The position numbers and the translations under genes were made by a program. 36,054 nucleotides of DNA, from positions 1 through 36,054 of the forward strand of contig CAJONG010000009.1 in NCBI GenBank assembly GCA_905235845.1, written 5' to 3'. Below, piece by piece: positions 1 through 8,660 of the stretch. Numbering within the stretch: the stretch's first letter is position 1; each line of letters starts with the position of its first letter. The notes under the pieces were generated by a model, which worked only from the letters and a program-made list of their open reading frames with translations, made no database searches and was not told where the DNA came from. The DNA comes from an uncultured Lachnospiraceae bacterium. GTDB taxonomy: Bacteria > Bacillota > Clostridia > Lachnospirales > Lachnospiraceae.

Positions 1-275
1 GATACATCATATCCTGTATCGATCCACTCACTTACAGTATGAGCAGCACCCGGCGTCTCATCATAGGACAGGAGCACCTCGGGCTTATGTGCTTCGATCA
101 TCATATATTCGTATTGTTCATCGGTAAGTGCGAATGACTTCTGGAGATTAAAGAACCTGATATCCTCATACGGCACGTCTATCCCGAAAAGCCGAAGTGC
201 AAGGCCTGAGAAATCCCTTGCTGTCTCACACAGACAGTCATCAAAATCAACATATATACTAAGTCCCTGGTCCAT
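1..275 (-). CDS. HAD-superfamily 5'-nucleotidase-like protein (3' end outside window)
   Basis: The first 91 codons are visible, beginning MDQGLSIYVDFDDCLCETA. The DFDDCLCE segment fits HAD motif I (DxDx), where the first Asp is the nucleophile of phosphotransfer. The short spacing and following helix resemble the NT5C/deoxyribonucleotidase-like branch of HAD phosphatases (inference). The ATG at 275 is preceded by GGAG about 7 bases upstream. The gene starts 14 bases after the rrf2 stop codon, so the two are very probably co-transcribed. Motifs II-IV and the C-terminus lie beyond the window edge, so substrate cannot be assigned. Confidence 0.6.
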   Translation of the reverse strand, partial: MDQGLSIYVDFDDCLCETARDFSGLALRLFGIDVPYEDIRFFNLQKSFALTDEQYEYMMIEAHKPEVLLSYDETPGAAHTVSEWIDTGYDV

Positions 276-289
276 CTATCCTCCGAAGA

Positions 290-721
290 TCATATCATAT
301 ACTGATCCACAAGCAGGGACTCATGCCATTCAAGCATATCAGCCAGTGTTACATTATCAAGAACGGAACGAACGGATTCATCCAGTTTATCCCACAGGCG
401 GTTGCTTACGATGTCCGTTAGATTGTCTGATGTGACTTCGCTTGTGTTATCCACTACCGACATATCACCTTCTACAGCTTCGAGTATCATGCCTACGGTG
501 TACTTATCCGAAGCATTCTCAAGTACATATCCGCCCCTTGCTCCGCGTATGCTTCTTACAAGTCCTGCCTTATTAAGCATGGCGATTATCTGCTCTAAAT
601 ACTTATCCGATATATCCTGTCGTCTGGCTATATCTTTGACCTTGACAGGTTCCCCCGTAGAATATATTCCCAGATCTATCATCACCTTGATCGCATTTTT
701 ACCTTTAGTTGAAATCCACAT
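290..721 (-). CDS. Rrf2-family transcriptional regulator (cysteine-free, CymR/IscR-like)
   Basis: The 143-residue protein has the Rrf2 fold: an N-terminal winged helix (MWISTKGKNAIKVMIDLG, then the recognition segment ISDKYLEQII and wing RGARGGYVL, residues about 55-68) and a helical dimerisation region. There is no cysteine in the whole protein, so it cannot hold the Cys-ligated Fe-S cluster of IscR. That matches the CymR group, in which cysteine status is read through partner proteins such as CysK (known for Bacillus/Staphylococcus; inferred here). Its promoter carries an inverted repeat related to boxes at the cysK and peptidase-fragment promoters, suggesting autoregulation. It is followed after 14 bases by a HAD phosphatase gene. 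Confidence 0.88.
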   Translation of the reverse strand: MWISTKGKNAIKVMIDLGIYSTGEPVKVKDIARRQDISDKYLEQIIAMLNKAGLVRSIRGARGGYVLENASDKYTVGMILEAVEGDMSVVDNTSEVTSDNLTDIVSNRLWDKLDESVRSVLDNVTLADMLEWHESLLVDQYMI

Positions 722-758
722 ATATCCTCCGTTTATCTGAAATATAATTCCAGCCTTT

Positions 759-786
759 ATTATATCATTCCTACTAAATTAGTCAA
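759..786 (-). promoter_or_regulatory. rrf2 promoter overlapped by Rrf2-type box
   Basis: On the minus strand TTGACT (781-786) and TATAAT (759-764) are separated by 16 bases. The plus-strand sequence CCTACTAAATTAGTCAA (770-786) spans the spacer and the -35. It contains the palindrome ACTAAATTAGT and resembles both the E. coli type I IscR site core (GACT-N5-AGTC) and the CCTA-N9-TAGG boxes found at 23728 and 35574, though its second half reads TCAA rather than TAGG. The placement fits autorepression. Confidence 0.65.
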
Positions 787-851
787 GATTGGATTGATCT
801 CTCAGAAAACGGAGTGTCCGAAGAAAGTATTGCAGATTGTATGAACATAGC

Positions 852-1955
852 TTAAGCAGAGCAGACTTCATCTATATCCAGATTGTCATTAAGGATCAGT
901 ATGTCCGCTGACTTACCGCATTCTATGCTTCCGATCCTGTCATACATCCCAAGTGCCTTAGCCGGAGTGGCTGTCGCCGATTCTATCACATACTCAGCTT
1001 TTACTCCCGAACGTATCGCATATCTTACACAGTCATAGAGATCGGATACGCTTCCGGCAAGGGTTCCGTCTGTAAGGGTAGCCTTATTGCCGCATTTAAT
1101 TACTCTCTGTCCGCCAAGCTCATACTCTCCATCAGGCATACCTGTCGCCTCCATGCTGTCACTTATAAGTATGATCCGGTCAGAGCCCATGATCTTATAT
1201 GTATTCCTTATGACCGCAGGATGCACATGTATCCCGTCGCATATAAGCTCTGCACTGACGTCGCTGTCATATGCCGCGCCTACTACTCCCGGTGCCCTGT
1301 GACTGTAGGGCGGCATTGCGTTATACAGATGTGTGATCTGTCTTGCTCCCGCTTCGATAGCGTTCATGGCCGTATCATAATCTGCCATGGTATGGGCTAT
1401 GGCAAAGCTAAGCTTCTTACTCTTATCTCTTATAAGCCTGATCGCTCCATCAGTCTCCGGTGCGATGGCGACAAACCTTATCTTATCTTTAGATGCAGCA
1501 CAAAGTCTGTCAAGCAGTTCTGTATCGGGAGGGATTATATGTCTTGGGTCCTGCGCCCCCTTTTTCTCCTTAGAGATAAAGGGACCTTCCAGATATATGC
1601 CCTTAATGGCACCGTGCTCCACATTACTGACCCTTATGCATATCTCTTTAAGAGCATCCCCGGATAAGGTCATGGTCGTGGGACAATACGAGGTTATCCC
1701 CCGGCTTCTCTCATATTCAGCCATCTTATATATCTCATCGGATGTGGCGGTACATGTATCATATCCAATGCAGCCATGGGTATGTATATCCACCAGTCCC
1801 GGAATGATAAGTGCTTCGCCGTTATCCAAGGCCTCTTCATACGTAAAGCTATCTCCCTTATAGCACACATCCCTTATAATGCCTGCTTCAATACTTACAT
1901 CGCCTTGTCTGAAATCCCCTTCCAGAGTATATATATTGCCGCTTAGTTTCTTCAT
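852..1955 (-). CDS. nagA: N-acetylglucosamine-6-phosphate deacetylase
   Basis: A 367-residue amidohydrolase that converts GlcNAc-6-P to GlcN-6-P plus acetate in the cytoplasm. Family signatures are all present in order: the metal-binding HTHG after PGLVDIHTHG, the YLEGPF segment carrying the metal-binding Glu, AHTMADY and HLYNAMPPYSHRAPG with the two His ligands, DGIHVHP, and the catalytic Asp in LISDSMEATG. Length is slightly below the usual 380-400. It begins 2 bases after the nagB stop, so it is translationally linked to nagB and is the last gene of the amino-sugar run. No strong terminator follows; only a weak CGGA/TCCG hairpin with a short T run near 820 is visible. Confidence 0.96.
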   Translation of the reverse strand: MKKLSGNIYTLEGDFRQGDVSIEAGIIRDVCYKGDSFTYEEALDNGEALIIPGLVDIHTHGCIGYDTCTATSDEIYKMAEYERSRGITSYCPTTMTLSGDALKEICIRVSNVEHGAIKGIYLEGPFISKEKKGAQDPRHIIPPDTELLDRLCAASKDKIRFVAIAPETDGAIRLIRDKSKKLSFAIAHTMADYDTAMNAIEAGARQITHLYNAMPPYSHRAPGVVGAAYDSDVSAELICDGIHVHPAVIRNTYKIMGSDRIILISDSMEATGMPDGEYELGGQRVIKCGNKATLTDGTLAGSVSDLYDCVRYAIRSGVKAEYVIESATATPAKALGMYDRIGSIECGKSADILILNDNLDIDEVCSA

Positions 1956-1957
1956 GT

Positions 1958-2686
1958 TCAGAAATTCTCCCCCAATGCATCCTTATCACCGACAAGTATC
2001 AGATTCTTATGAAATCTTAGGATGGAGGCCGGTAATCTGGGTGTCACCTCCCCATTAAGCGCCCGAACAAGTATATCCCGCTTATTCTCACCCGTCACCA
2101 TAAGCAGCACTCTTTCCGCGCGCATGATAGTTCCTATTCCCATAGTGTAAGCCTGCCTCGGAACTTCATCCGCCCCACTGAAGAATCTTGAATTGGCACT
2201 TATGGTACTCTCTGCCAGATCTACACATTGTGTAGACAGGCTGAAATATTCCGCCGGCTCATTAAAGCCGATATGTCCGTTACATCCCAGTCCAAGCAGT
2301 TGAATATCAATCCCGCCAAGACCTTCTATTATGGCATCGTAGTCCGTACATGCCGTTTCACTGTCAGATTCTGTTCCGTCAGGAAGATATGTATTGGACT
2401 TATCGATATTCACCCTGTTAAAGAGCTTTTCATTCATGAAGAACCTGTAGCTTCTGCTGTCATCTCCTGAGAGACCCTTATACTCATCCAGGTTAACTGT
2501 TTTTACCTTTGAATAATCCACGTCGCCCTGTTCATACAGCTTTACCATTCTCTCGTACGCTGTCTCGGGCGTGGAGCCCGTTGCAAGCCCCAATACACTT
2601 TCGGGCTTTGTAACTATCTGTGCACTCAATATATTGCCGACTATCCTGCCGGCATCTTCTTTATTCTCAGCTTTATATACTATCAT
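1958..2686 (-). CDS. nagB: Glucosamine-6-phosphate deaminase
   Basis: This 242-residue enzyme converts glucosamine-6-P to fructose-6-P and ammonia, feeding glycolysis. It has the NagB phosphate-binding loop GLATGSTP (about residues 33-40), the NLDEY motif with the catalytic Asp, and GCNGHIGFNEP, which carries the ring-opening His and acid residues. Length matches the short Gram-positive type that lacks the allosteric extension. It lies 7 bases downstream of the response-regulator gene and 2 bases upstream of nagA, in an operon whose transporter and phosphorylase should supply its substrate. Confidence 0.96.
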   Translation of the reverse strand: MIVYKAENKEDAGRIVGNILSAQIVTKPESVLGLATGSTPETAYERMVKLYEQGDVDYSKVKTVNLDEYKGLSGDDSRSYRFFMNEKLFNRVNIDKSNTYLPDGTESDSETACTDYDAIIEGLGGIDIQLLGLGCNGHIGFNEPAEYFSLSTQCVDLAESTISANSRFFSGADEVPRQAYTMGIGTIMRAERVLLMVTGENKRDILVRALNGEVTPRLPASILRFHKNLILVGDKDALGENF

Positions 2687-2693
2687 GTTATAT

Positions 2694-3488
2694 TTAACCT
2701 TCTATCTGCATTTTATTTCTGTATTCATTGGCACTCATTCCGCATATCTTCTTGAAGACTCTCGAAAAATGTGCCAGATCCAAGAATCCCACCTCTTCAG
2801 CGATATCACTTATCCTAAGCGATGGGTCCTTAAGTAATTGTGTCGCCTTCTCTATCCTTATACCATTCAGGACTTCCGAGAAGTTCTTACCCGTATGTCC
2901 GTTTAACAGCTTACTTAAGTGCCACTGACTTACATAGACCTTATCCGCCACATCTGAGAGCTTGAGTTTTTCATTATAATGCTCTTTCATGTAGTTAATG
3001 GCATTATTCACTATGAAGCTGTTGGCTTCACTCAGACTTTCATCCGATATGCTTTCCGGAGCATCCTCTTCTTTATCTTCTTTTGAGCCTTCCGTTATCC
3101 TCTCATTGAATGCGTCACTTAGCTTATCCGTCATCACGGTGATCGCTTCTTCTATCTCTTTAAATTTCGAGGGCTTTAACAGATATCTCGTAACACCCAG
3201 TTCAATAGCCTTTCTTGCGTAATCGAATTCCCTGTATCCTGTAAGGATACTTATCTGCATATCCGGAAATTCGGACTTGAAGGCGGCTATCATTGCAAGC
3301 CCATCCATTCCGGGCATACTGATATCCGAGATTAATATATCGGGTTTTAACTCCCTTATGAGCATAAGTCCCCTAAGGCCGTCATACTCACTTCCGACCA
3401 CTTCACAGTTCCATCTGCTCCATTCTATTCCCTCCGATAAGCCTTCGACTATCTTGGGCTCATCATCAATTATGACCACCTTATACAT
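2694..3488 (-). CDS. AraC-type response regulator (YesN-like)
   Basis: The 264-residue protein has an N-terminal receiver domain (acidic pair D8-D9, phosphoacceptor D55 in LISDISMPG, Thr in ILTGY and Lys in LLKPSK). A short acidic linker (about 130-160) leads to a C-terminal AraC/XylS double helix-turn-helix (about 165-262, ending RISDIAEEVGF...FSRVFKKICGMSANEYR). It is shorter than classical YesN (about 360-540 residues) because the middle region is reduced. Its partner is most likely the YesM-type kinase at 6835-8601 in the same run. Inferred role: activating the ABC importer and amino-sugar genes when the extracellular sugar is sensed. Confidence 0.93.
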   Translation of the reverse strand: MYKVVIIDDEPKIVEGLSEGIEWSRWNCEVVGSEYDGLRGLMLIRELKPDILISDISMPGMDGLAMIAAFKSEFPDMQISILTGYREFDYARKAIELGVTRYLLKPSKFKEIEEAITVMTDKLSDAFNERITEGSKEDKEEDAPESISDESLSEANSFIVNNAINYMKEHYNEKLKLSDVADKVYVSQWHLSKLLNGHTGKNFSEVLNGIRIEKATQLLKDPSLRISDIAEEVGFLDLAHFSRVFKKICGMSANEYRNKMQIEG

Positions 3489-3506
3489 ATGACCTCATCT
3501 TATCGA

Positions 3507-4370
3507 TCAACCTTTGACAGCTCCCGCTGTCATTCCTTTAATAATATATTTCTGCAGGAAGCAGTACACTATTATCACAGGAACTACCACAAGAGTGACT
3601 GCCGCAGCCATAAGTCCGTAATTGGTTCCTTCCTGACTTGTCAATTCATTGAGGAGTCGGGTTATGGCTTTCATCTCGGGTCTTCTTAAGAAGAACATCT
3701 GCGTGAACAGATCGTTATAGCTCCATAAGAAGGAGAATATCGCAACTGTCGCAAAAGACGGCATCGTAAGAGGTACAATGACCTTGAAGAATATCTGATA
3801 CACGTTACACCCTTCCATAAAAGCCGCTTCTTCCAGTTCAATGGGCAGCCCCTTAATATATCCCATCAATACTATTATAGCAAAAGAAAGATTTCCTGCC
3901 ACCTGAGGTAATATCACCGAAAGCATGGTAAGCCACCAACTGGATGTATTGGTTATACCCCAGCTTGTCTCCATCCTGAATACCGGAATGATAGTCGCAT
4001 ATACAGGGAACATCATACTCGCAACAACCAATGAATACAGTATATTGCTGCCCCTGAATTTATATCTGCCAAGTGCATATGCCGCCATTCCCGCAAGCAG
4101 TACCACCGCCGCCGATACGACTACAGATATGAATATACTGTTTTTATAAGCTCCGAATATATCCAGATTGCCGAAAGCCTTCCTGTAATTACCCAGAGTG
4201 AACAGATCACCCACCGGCAGTGAGAATGAATCCGCCAATATCTTATCCTTAGCCTTGAACGAATTCTGTATGACCCAGATGATCGGATATATTGTAGTTA
4301 ACGACCAGAATATCAGGACTATATATACTATTACTTTACCTACGGATACTTTTTCCTTCATATGCCTCAC
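3507..4370 (-). CDS. Carbohydrate ABC transporter permease (MalG/AraQ family)
   Basis: A 287-residue inner-membrane permease with six predicted membrane segments and an EAA loop (ELEEAAFMEGCNVYQIFFKVIVPL, near residues 190-213) that docks the ATPase. The C-terminus YIIKGMTAGAVKG is the typical ending of the CUT1 second permease. The gene starts 6 bases after the upstream permease stop. The start may be the GTG at 4370 or the ATG three codons later. No ATP-binding subunit is encoded here, so a shared MsmK-like ATPase elsewhere in the genome is expected, as is common for CUT1 importers in Firmicutes. Confidence 0.93.
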   Translation of the reverse strand: MRHMKEKVSVGKVIVYIVLIFWSLTTIYPIIWVIQNSFKAKDKILADSFSLPVGDLFTLGNYRKAFGNLDIFGAYKNSIFISVVVSAAVVLLAGMAAYALGRYKFRGSNILYSLVVASMMFPVYATIIPVFRMETSWGITNTSSWWLTMLSVILPQVAGNLSFAIIVLMGYIKGLPIELEEAAFMEGCNVYQIFFKVIVPLTMPSFATVAIFSFLWSYNDLFTQMFFLRRPEMKAITRLLNELTSQEGTNYGLMAAAVTLVVVPVIIVYCFLQKYIIKGMTAGAVKG

Positions 4371-4376
4371 CGTTAC

Positions 4377-5264
4377 CTAGTAATCCTTTTCTCTGAATAT
4401 GACATTGACTGCTTTGGAGAGCAGTACTCCGAGTACCACTATCAATACCGCCAGTGCCGAACCATAATCAACATTTTTGACTTCCACAGTCTGATAATAC
4501 ATATATGTGCCGGTCAGAAAAGTGCTTTTTAAAGGCATCCCCTTAGGGAACATCGTCCATGGAAGATCAAAGACCTTAAGTGCTCCCGTTACCGCAAGCA
4601 CGCTGCAGGTACATATCACATTGTGTAAAAGAGGAAGCGATATATATCTGACTCTCTGTAACGTGGTTGCTCCGTCTATTCTGGACGCTTCATACAATTC
4701 CTCATCTATGTTATTGAGGCCGGTTATCAATATCACAAAATAGAATCCCACATACTGCCACATTACAGGCAGCATCATGGTAAAAAGAGCGATACCCTCA
4801 GCCTTCCAATCAGTAAGTGTGGTTTTGCCGAATCTCTCAAGTATCTGATTCAACATTCCCTTGTCATAGAGGAATATCAGGTTGAACAAAAGTCCCAATG
4901 CCGTAGCCGATATGACTATGGGAAAGAAGAATACTGTCTTAAAAAACTGTTTCCCATGCCTTACATTGTCTACCATCAGTGCCAGTACTATGGCTATTCC
5001 GACCTGTCCCACAAGTGTCACTATCATCATTATAAGGGTATTGACTAAAGACACCTTCACATTGTCGTCGTGAAGCATGTTCACGTAGTTGGTATACCAC
5101 GGATTCAATATTCCGGTTCCCTTACCTCCTAGTATCTTTATCTCCTGAAAACTGTTGATTATGTTCTGAACGAACGGATAATAGAGGTATACAGTCATGA
5201 ACAGGAACGCCGGAATAAGGAATACAAGTACCGGTTTTTTATTCTTATATATGCTTGCACCCAT
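4377..5264 (-). CDS. Carbohydrate ABC transporter permease (MalF/UgpA family)
   Basis: The 295-residue protein has about six transmembrane segments, starting with PVLVFLIPAFLFMTVYLYYPF, and an EAA loop (EELYEASRIDGATTLQRVRYISLPLL). It forms the heterodimeric channel with the permease encoded immediately downstream. An AAAGGAG ribosome site precedes the ATG. It lies 71 bases downstream of the solute-binding protein gene, the usual binding protein-MalF-MalG order. The import substrate is inferred from neighbours to be a GlcNAc-containing oligosaccharide. Confidence 0.93.
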   Translation of the reverse strand: MGASIYKNKKPVLVFLIPAFLFMTVYLYYPFVQNIINSFQEIKILGGKGTGILNPWYTNYVNMLHDDNVKVSLVNTLIMMIVTLVGQVGIAIVLALMVDNVRHGKQFFKTVFFFPIVISATALGLLFNLIFLYDKGMLNQILERFGKTTLTDWKAEGIALFTMMLPVMWQYVGFYFVILITGLNNIDEELYEASRIDGATTLQRVRYISLPLLHNVICTCSVLAVTGALKVFDLPWTMFPKGMPLKSTFLTGTYMYYQTVEVKNVDYGSALAVLIVVLGVLLSKAVNVIFREKDY

Positions 5265-5335
5265 ATGTCTCCTTTATCAGATGAGCCGGAGTTTGACTCC
5301 GGCCCATTCATATGTATATATCTTTCTGTCAATTC

Positions 5336-6733
5336 TTACTGCTGACTGTAATATGTCTCTAAGCCTTCTGCCACTGCATCGTCTGCAGAAACCTTACCGG
5401 TAACTATCTCGGGCATACCGTCGAATGTAGATACTCGGCAATCACCCATGAAGAGATCCTGTACCGCACCTGTTAATGAAGTTGTCCCTGACATCATCTT
5501 CATTGCTTTAACCTGCAATGAGTTAAACTGTGATTCATCAACAGCCGGAGCATTCTTAAGCGCACTTGCCGTATGCTGTGCAAAAACCGGAATGACATCA
5601 TCACTTGTCATATACTCAACAAAGCTTACAGCCGCTGCTCTCTTATCGGGATCATCCCATGCTTTTGTTGTAATATAATATCCCATTGACAGTCCGCCGA
5701 TGAGGTCTGTGGCCTTGCGGCTTCCGTTGCCCGGAACATATGTTACGTCGAATCCGTCAAGCTTGCTCTGATCTATCGTCGAAGCATCATCAGCGTCTGC
5801 CTGGCATGCTGCTACTATACCGCCCACCTTCCATGAACCGTCTATAAGGAATGCTGCCTTACCTTCGGTAAACATCGCAAAGGTTTCATCATCTGTAGCA
5901 GAAAGCGTATTATCCGGGAAATATCCGAGTTCATACAGTTCCTTGATATCATTCATTCCGTCAACCCATGCAGAAGCATTCTCAACTGCCGGAATCTCAA
6001 GATGATCTGCCGGTGACTGGTGGTTAAAGATCGCGAACTCCCACCAATAATGCGGTATATTGCCCAGTGCCGCAGCTATGGGTGTATAGCCGGCTGCCTT
6101 GATCTTCTCGCAATCAGCCTTGAAATCATCCATGGTATATCCTGCACCCGGAAGAGATACCCCTGCCGCATCAAGCACTGTCGTATTAACGAACATTGCC
6201 TCCCAGTATCCGTTGACCGGAACTGCGTACTTTTTGCCATCTACAAGAGAATCCGCTATCAGATCGTCATTCATGTTAGATGCATACTCAGGATATTCTG
6301 CCCTGATATCATCTATTGCAACAACCTTACCTGCTTCAATGAAGCTATTGGCGTCCGCCCCGTTGAAGAAGAATAATACATCAGGCTCTGATCCGGTCTC
6401 AAAATCCGTAATTACTCTTGTCTTGAACGACTCATCGGATGTGGCTGAAGTATCCGCTACCGTGTTGCCTGTCGCGCTGCACCATTCCGCAACTGCATTC
6501 TTGAAGTTCTGCGCATTACCGTCCTCACCTGCGAAGGTTGTCGTTACATTGAGTTCCACGGGAGCAGCGCTTGTAGCTGTCTCTTCGCTCTTACTCTCAG
6601 TCGTAGTCGCTGTGTTGTCAGTTGTTGCTGTCTGTGTTGTCGCAGCATCGGTTGAAGTTGTTGCACTGTTACCGCAAGCTGCAAGCGATAGAACCATCGC
6701 TCCGGTCAATAGCATTGCTAATACCTTTTTCAT
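5336..6733 (-). CDS. Carbohydrate ABC transporter substrate-binding lipoprotein
   Basis: The mature start is taken as the ATG at 6733, because AAGGAGG lies just upstream and the N-terminus becomes MKKVLAMLLTGAMVLSLAAC, a lipoprotein signal with an LAAC lipobox. A Ser/Thr/Ala-rich linker (about 20 to 60) precedes the type I extracellular solute-binding fold (SBP_bac_1/8), with the VNTTVLDAAGVSLP and AAFLIDGSWKVGG segments typical of CUT1 binding proteins. About 465 residues, normal for the family. It captures the sugar outside the membrane for the two permeases downstream. Ligand identity is inferred only from GH94/NagAB linkage. Confidence 0.94.
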   Translation of the reverse strand: MKKVLAMLLTGAMVLSLAACGNSATTSTDAATTQTATTDNTATTTESKSEETATSAAPVELNVTTTFAGEDGNAQNFKNAVAEWCSATGNTVADTSATSDESFKTRVITDFETGSEPDVLFFFNGADANSFIEAGKVVAIDDIRAEYPEYASNMNDDLIADSLVDGKKYAVPVNGYWEAMFVNTTVLDAAGVSLPGAGYTMDDFKADCEKIKAAGYTPIAAALGNIPHYWWEFAIFNHQSPADHLEIPAVENASAWVDGMNDIKELYELGYFPDNTLSATDDETFAMFTEGKAAFLIDGSWKVGGIVAACQADADDASTIDQSKLDGFDVTYVPGNGSRKATDLIGGLSMGYYITTKAWDDPDKRAAAVSFVEYMTSDDVIPVFAQHTASALKNAPAVDESQFNSLQVKAMKMMSGTTSLTGAVQDLFMGDCRVSTFDGMPEIVTGKVSADDAVAEGLETYYSQQ

Positions 6734-6834
6734 CTTTTCTATACCTCCTTTTTGACGAGTACCTCTCATCTGTAGCTTAATCTTACTCCTGTCAAAAGGA
6801 CCTTTGAATTGTCGGAATTGGTATTTTTTGTCAT

Positions 6835-8601
6835 TTATTGTTCGTCTGTATTTTCCCTGAAGATAATGGTGCTGACCGTATTACCCTCTGCATTGTTCTC
6901 TATCTTCAAGCCGCAATCATCACCGTATATGAGTTTAAGTCTCATATTAACGTTGCGGATCCCAAGATTCACACTTCTCTCCCTGCCCGGTTCCGCACTT
7001 TCGTTAAGAAGCTTATTTATCCGGTCTTTATCTTCCGGCATCAGACATTTGTTATTCTCAACCTCTATTCTGACATAGCCTTCCTGCTTATATAACCTTA
7101 GATCTATCCTGCAATTTCTGCCTGCTGTCATACCATGCTCCACCGCATTCTCCACTATGGGCTGCACTATGAGTCTTGGCATCTGAATATTTAGAAGCCC
7201 GTCATCTATATCCTTACCGAACTCGAATCTGTCGCCGAGCCTCTGGGATATTATATAGATATAGGCATCCACATACGCCAGTTCCTCAGATACCGAGTGG
7301 AAGCCTTCCTCTTTCCTGTTCATTGTGGCCTCCAGCATGGTCGATAATGCCTCTATCATCGAACTGACCTTATAATTCTTATTAAGCCTCGCCTCCCAGT
7401 TGATTATCTCTAACGTATTGTTTAAGAAATGGGGATTGATCTGTGATTGCAGAGTCATGATCTTGGCATCCCTTAAGGCGATCTCCTCCACATATATCTT
7501 CTCGAACTGATTGCGAAGCTGATCGGACATATTATTAAAGGACTGTTGCATATAGTAGAATTCCCTGCTGTCCGCCATATCCTCTATCTTGGTACCGTAT
7601 TCTTCCTTACCTATTGCTTCATATGCGTCCATCATTCTGGATATGGGTCTTGTGATCTTCTTATTGAAGAACCACCATATTACATACATAAGCGGAATGG
7701 CGAAGATCACAATCATCATATACATATACCATGCACTGTTATTCTTGGCATATATGACACTATTGTCAATTCGTACAACCGCCTCCATTGATGAACCGTA
7801 TTTTGTATTCTTCACCATAGCATATGAATACCTTCCGTGATCTCTCTTATAAAAGGTACCGTTGTCTATGGCTTTCCCTCTGCCGAAGATATCTGCGGTC
7901 TCATCATATAATCCGCTTTCTCCGAGAATATACGCTCCGTCAAGAATGACTGCCGCCCCCGAAGCTCCCCATACTCCGCTGAAGCCTTTCATGAGTGATT
8001 CCTCATTCAACTCGATGACTATCACGGCATAAGGCTTAAAATCCGGCATGACCAGATTACGGATCATATATGTGTGCCCGTCGATCGAAACGACCGCTAT
8101 GTCGGTATCAAGCTCCTTCGACATATTGATGACAGTATCCTTGGCGGAATTATTAAAGCTCTCTATATTCTTATATGTAGCATGCGTACTGTTATTGTAT
8201 GTGAAGTATGATTTGTCGGGTATATCATTGAATATAACGATAGCCGTCTTACAGTTGCTGTCGTATTTATACTGCGTGGTCAGAAATCTGTTGATCTTAG
8301 TGGCGAGAGTTGATTCTCTCCCCGATGTCTTATAATCCGTATATGCGTCTCTTATATCCGTATAATAAGATGCATACTTGGACAATTTCTCACATTCCAC
8401 CATCTGTGTATCCAGCATCTCATAAGCCTTCTCCACAGATGTTGTGATCGTATTGCTTATCTGTTCCTCTGATTTTATAGTCAGATAGTATACCATTACA
8501 AGCGTAATGAGAATAAGAGGTATGAACCACACCATGAGCAGCATTCCGATCATATTGGTCTTAAGTGATACTCTGTGTGTGTTGCGATACCTCTTATCCA
8601 T
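6835..8601 (-). CDS. Sensor histidine kinase (YesM-like)
   Basis: A 588-residue membrane kinase. TM1 is at about 18-42 and TM2 at about 291-313, bracketing a 250-residue extracellular dCache-like sensor region. A HAMP segment (about 314-365) leads to the His_kinase domain with QINPHFLNNTL, where His391 is the phosphorylation site. A HATPase domain follows, with N-box QPIVENAVEHG and G-box NLGIRNVNMRL. This LytS/YesM architecture pairs with AraC-type regulators such as the one at 2694-3488. The gene sits between the phosphohexomutase and the binding-protein genes. Inferred role: sensing the sugar, directly or through the binding protein. Confidence 0.94.
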   Translation of the reverse strand: MDKRYRNTHRVSLKTNMIGMLLMVWFIPLILITLVMVYYLTIKSEEQISNTITTSVEKAYEMLDTQMVECEKLSKYASYYTDIRDAYTDYKTSGRESTLATKINRFLTTQYKYDSNCKTAIVIFNDIPDKSYFTYNNSTHATYKNIESFNNSAKDTVINMSKELDTDIAVVSIDGHTYMIRNLVMPDFKPYAVIVIELNEESLMKGFSGVWGASGAAVILDGAYILGESGLYDETADIFGRGKAIDNGTFYKRDHGRYSYAMVKNTKYGSSMEAVVRIDNSVIYAKNNSAWYMYMMIVIFAIPLMYVIWWFFNKKITRPISRMMDAYEAIGKEEYGTKIEDMADSREFYYMQQSFNNMSDQLRNQFEKIYVEEIALRDAKIMTLQSQINPHFLNNTLEIINWEARLNKNYKVSSMIEALSTMLEATMNRKEEGFHSVSEELAYVDAYIYIISQRLGDRFEFGKDIDDGLLNIQMPRLIVQPIVENAVEHGMTAGRNCRIDLRLYKQEGYVRIEVENNKCLMPEDKDRINKLLNESAEPGRERSVNLGIRNVNMRLKLIYGDDCGLKIENNAEGNTVSTIIFRENTDEQ

Positions 8602-8660
8602 TCCGTTACATCCTCTTTATCAGCTTTTCATTATATTACTTATAAAGAATAATACTATAT

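Noticed and set aside
402-740. Plus-strand frame opposite the Rrf2 gene
   Set aside because: It is antisense to a well-supported Rrf2 gene and has no recognisable protein features.
6099-6755. 218-codon plus-strand frame opposite the sugar-binding lipoprotein
   Set aside because: It is the shadow of a low-complexity Ser/Thr/Ala-coding region; the minus-strand lipoprotein has the signal peptide and ribosome site.
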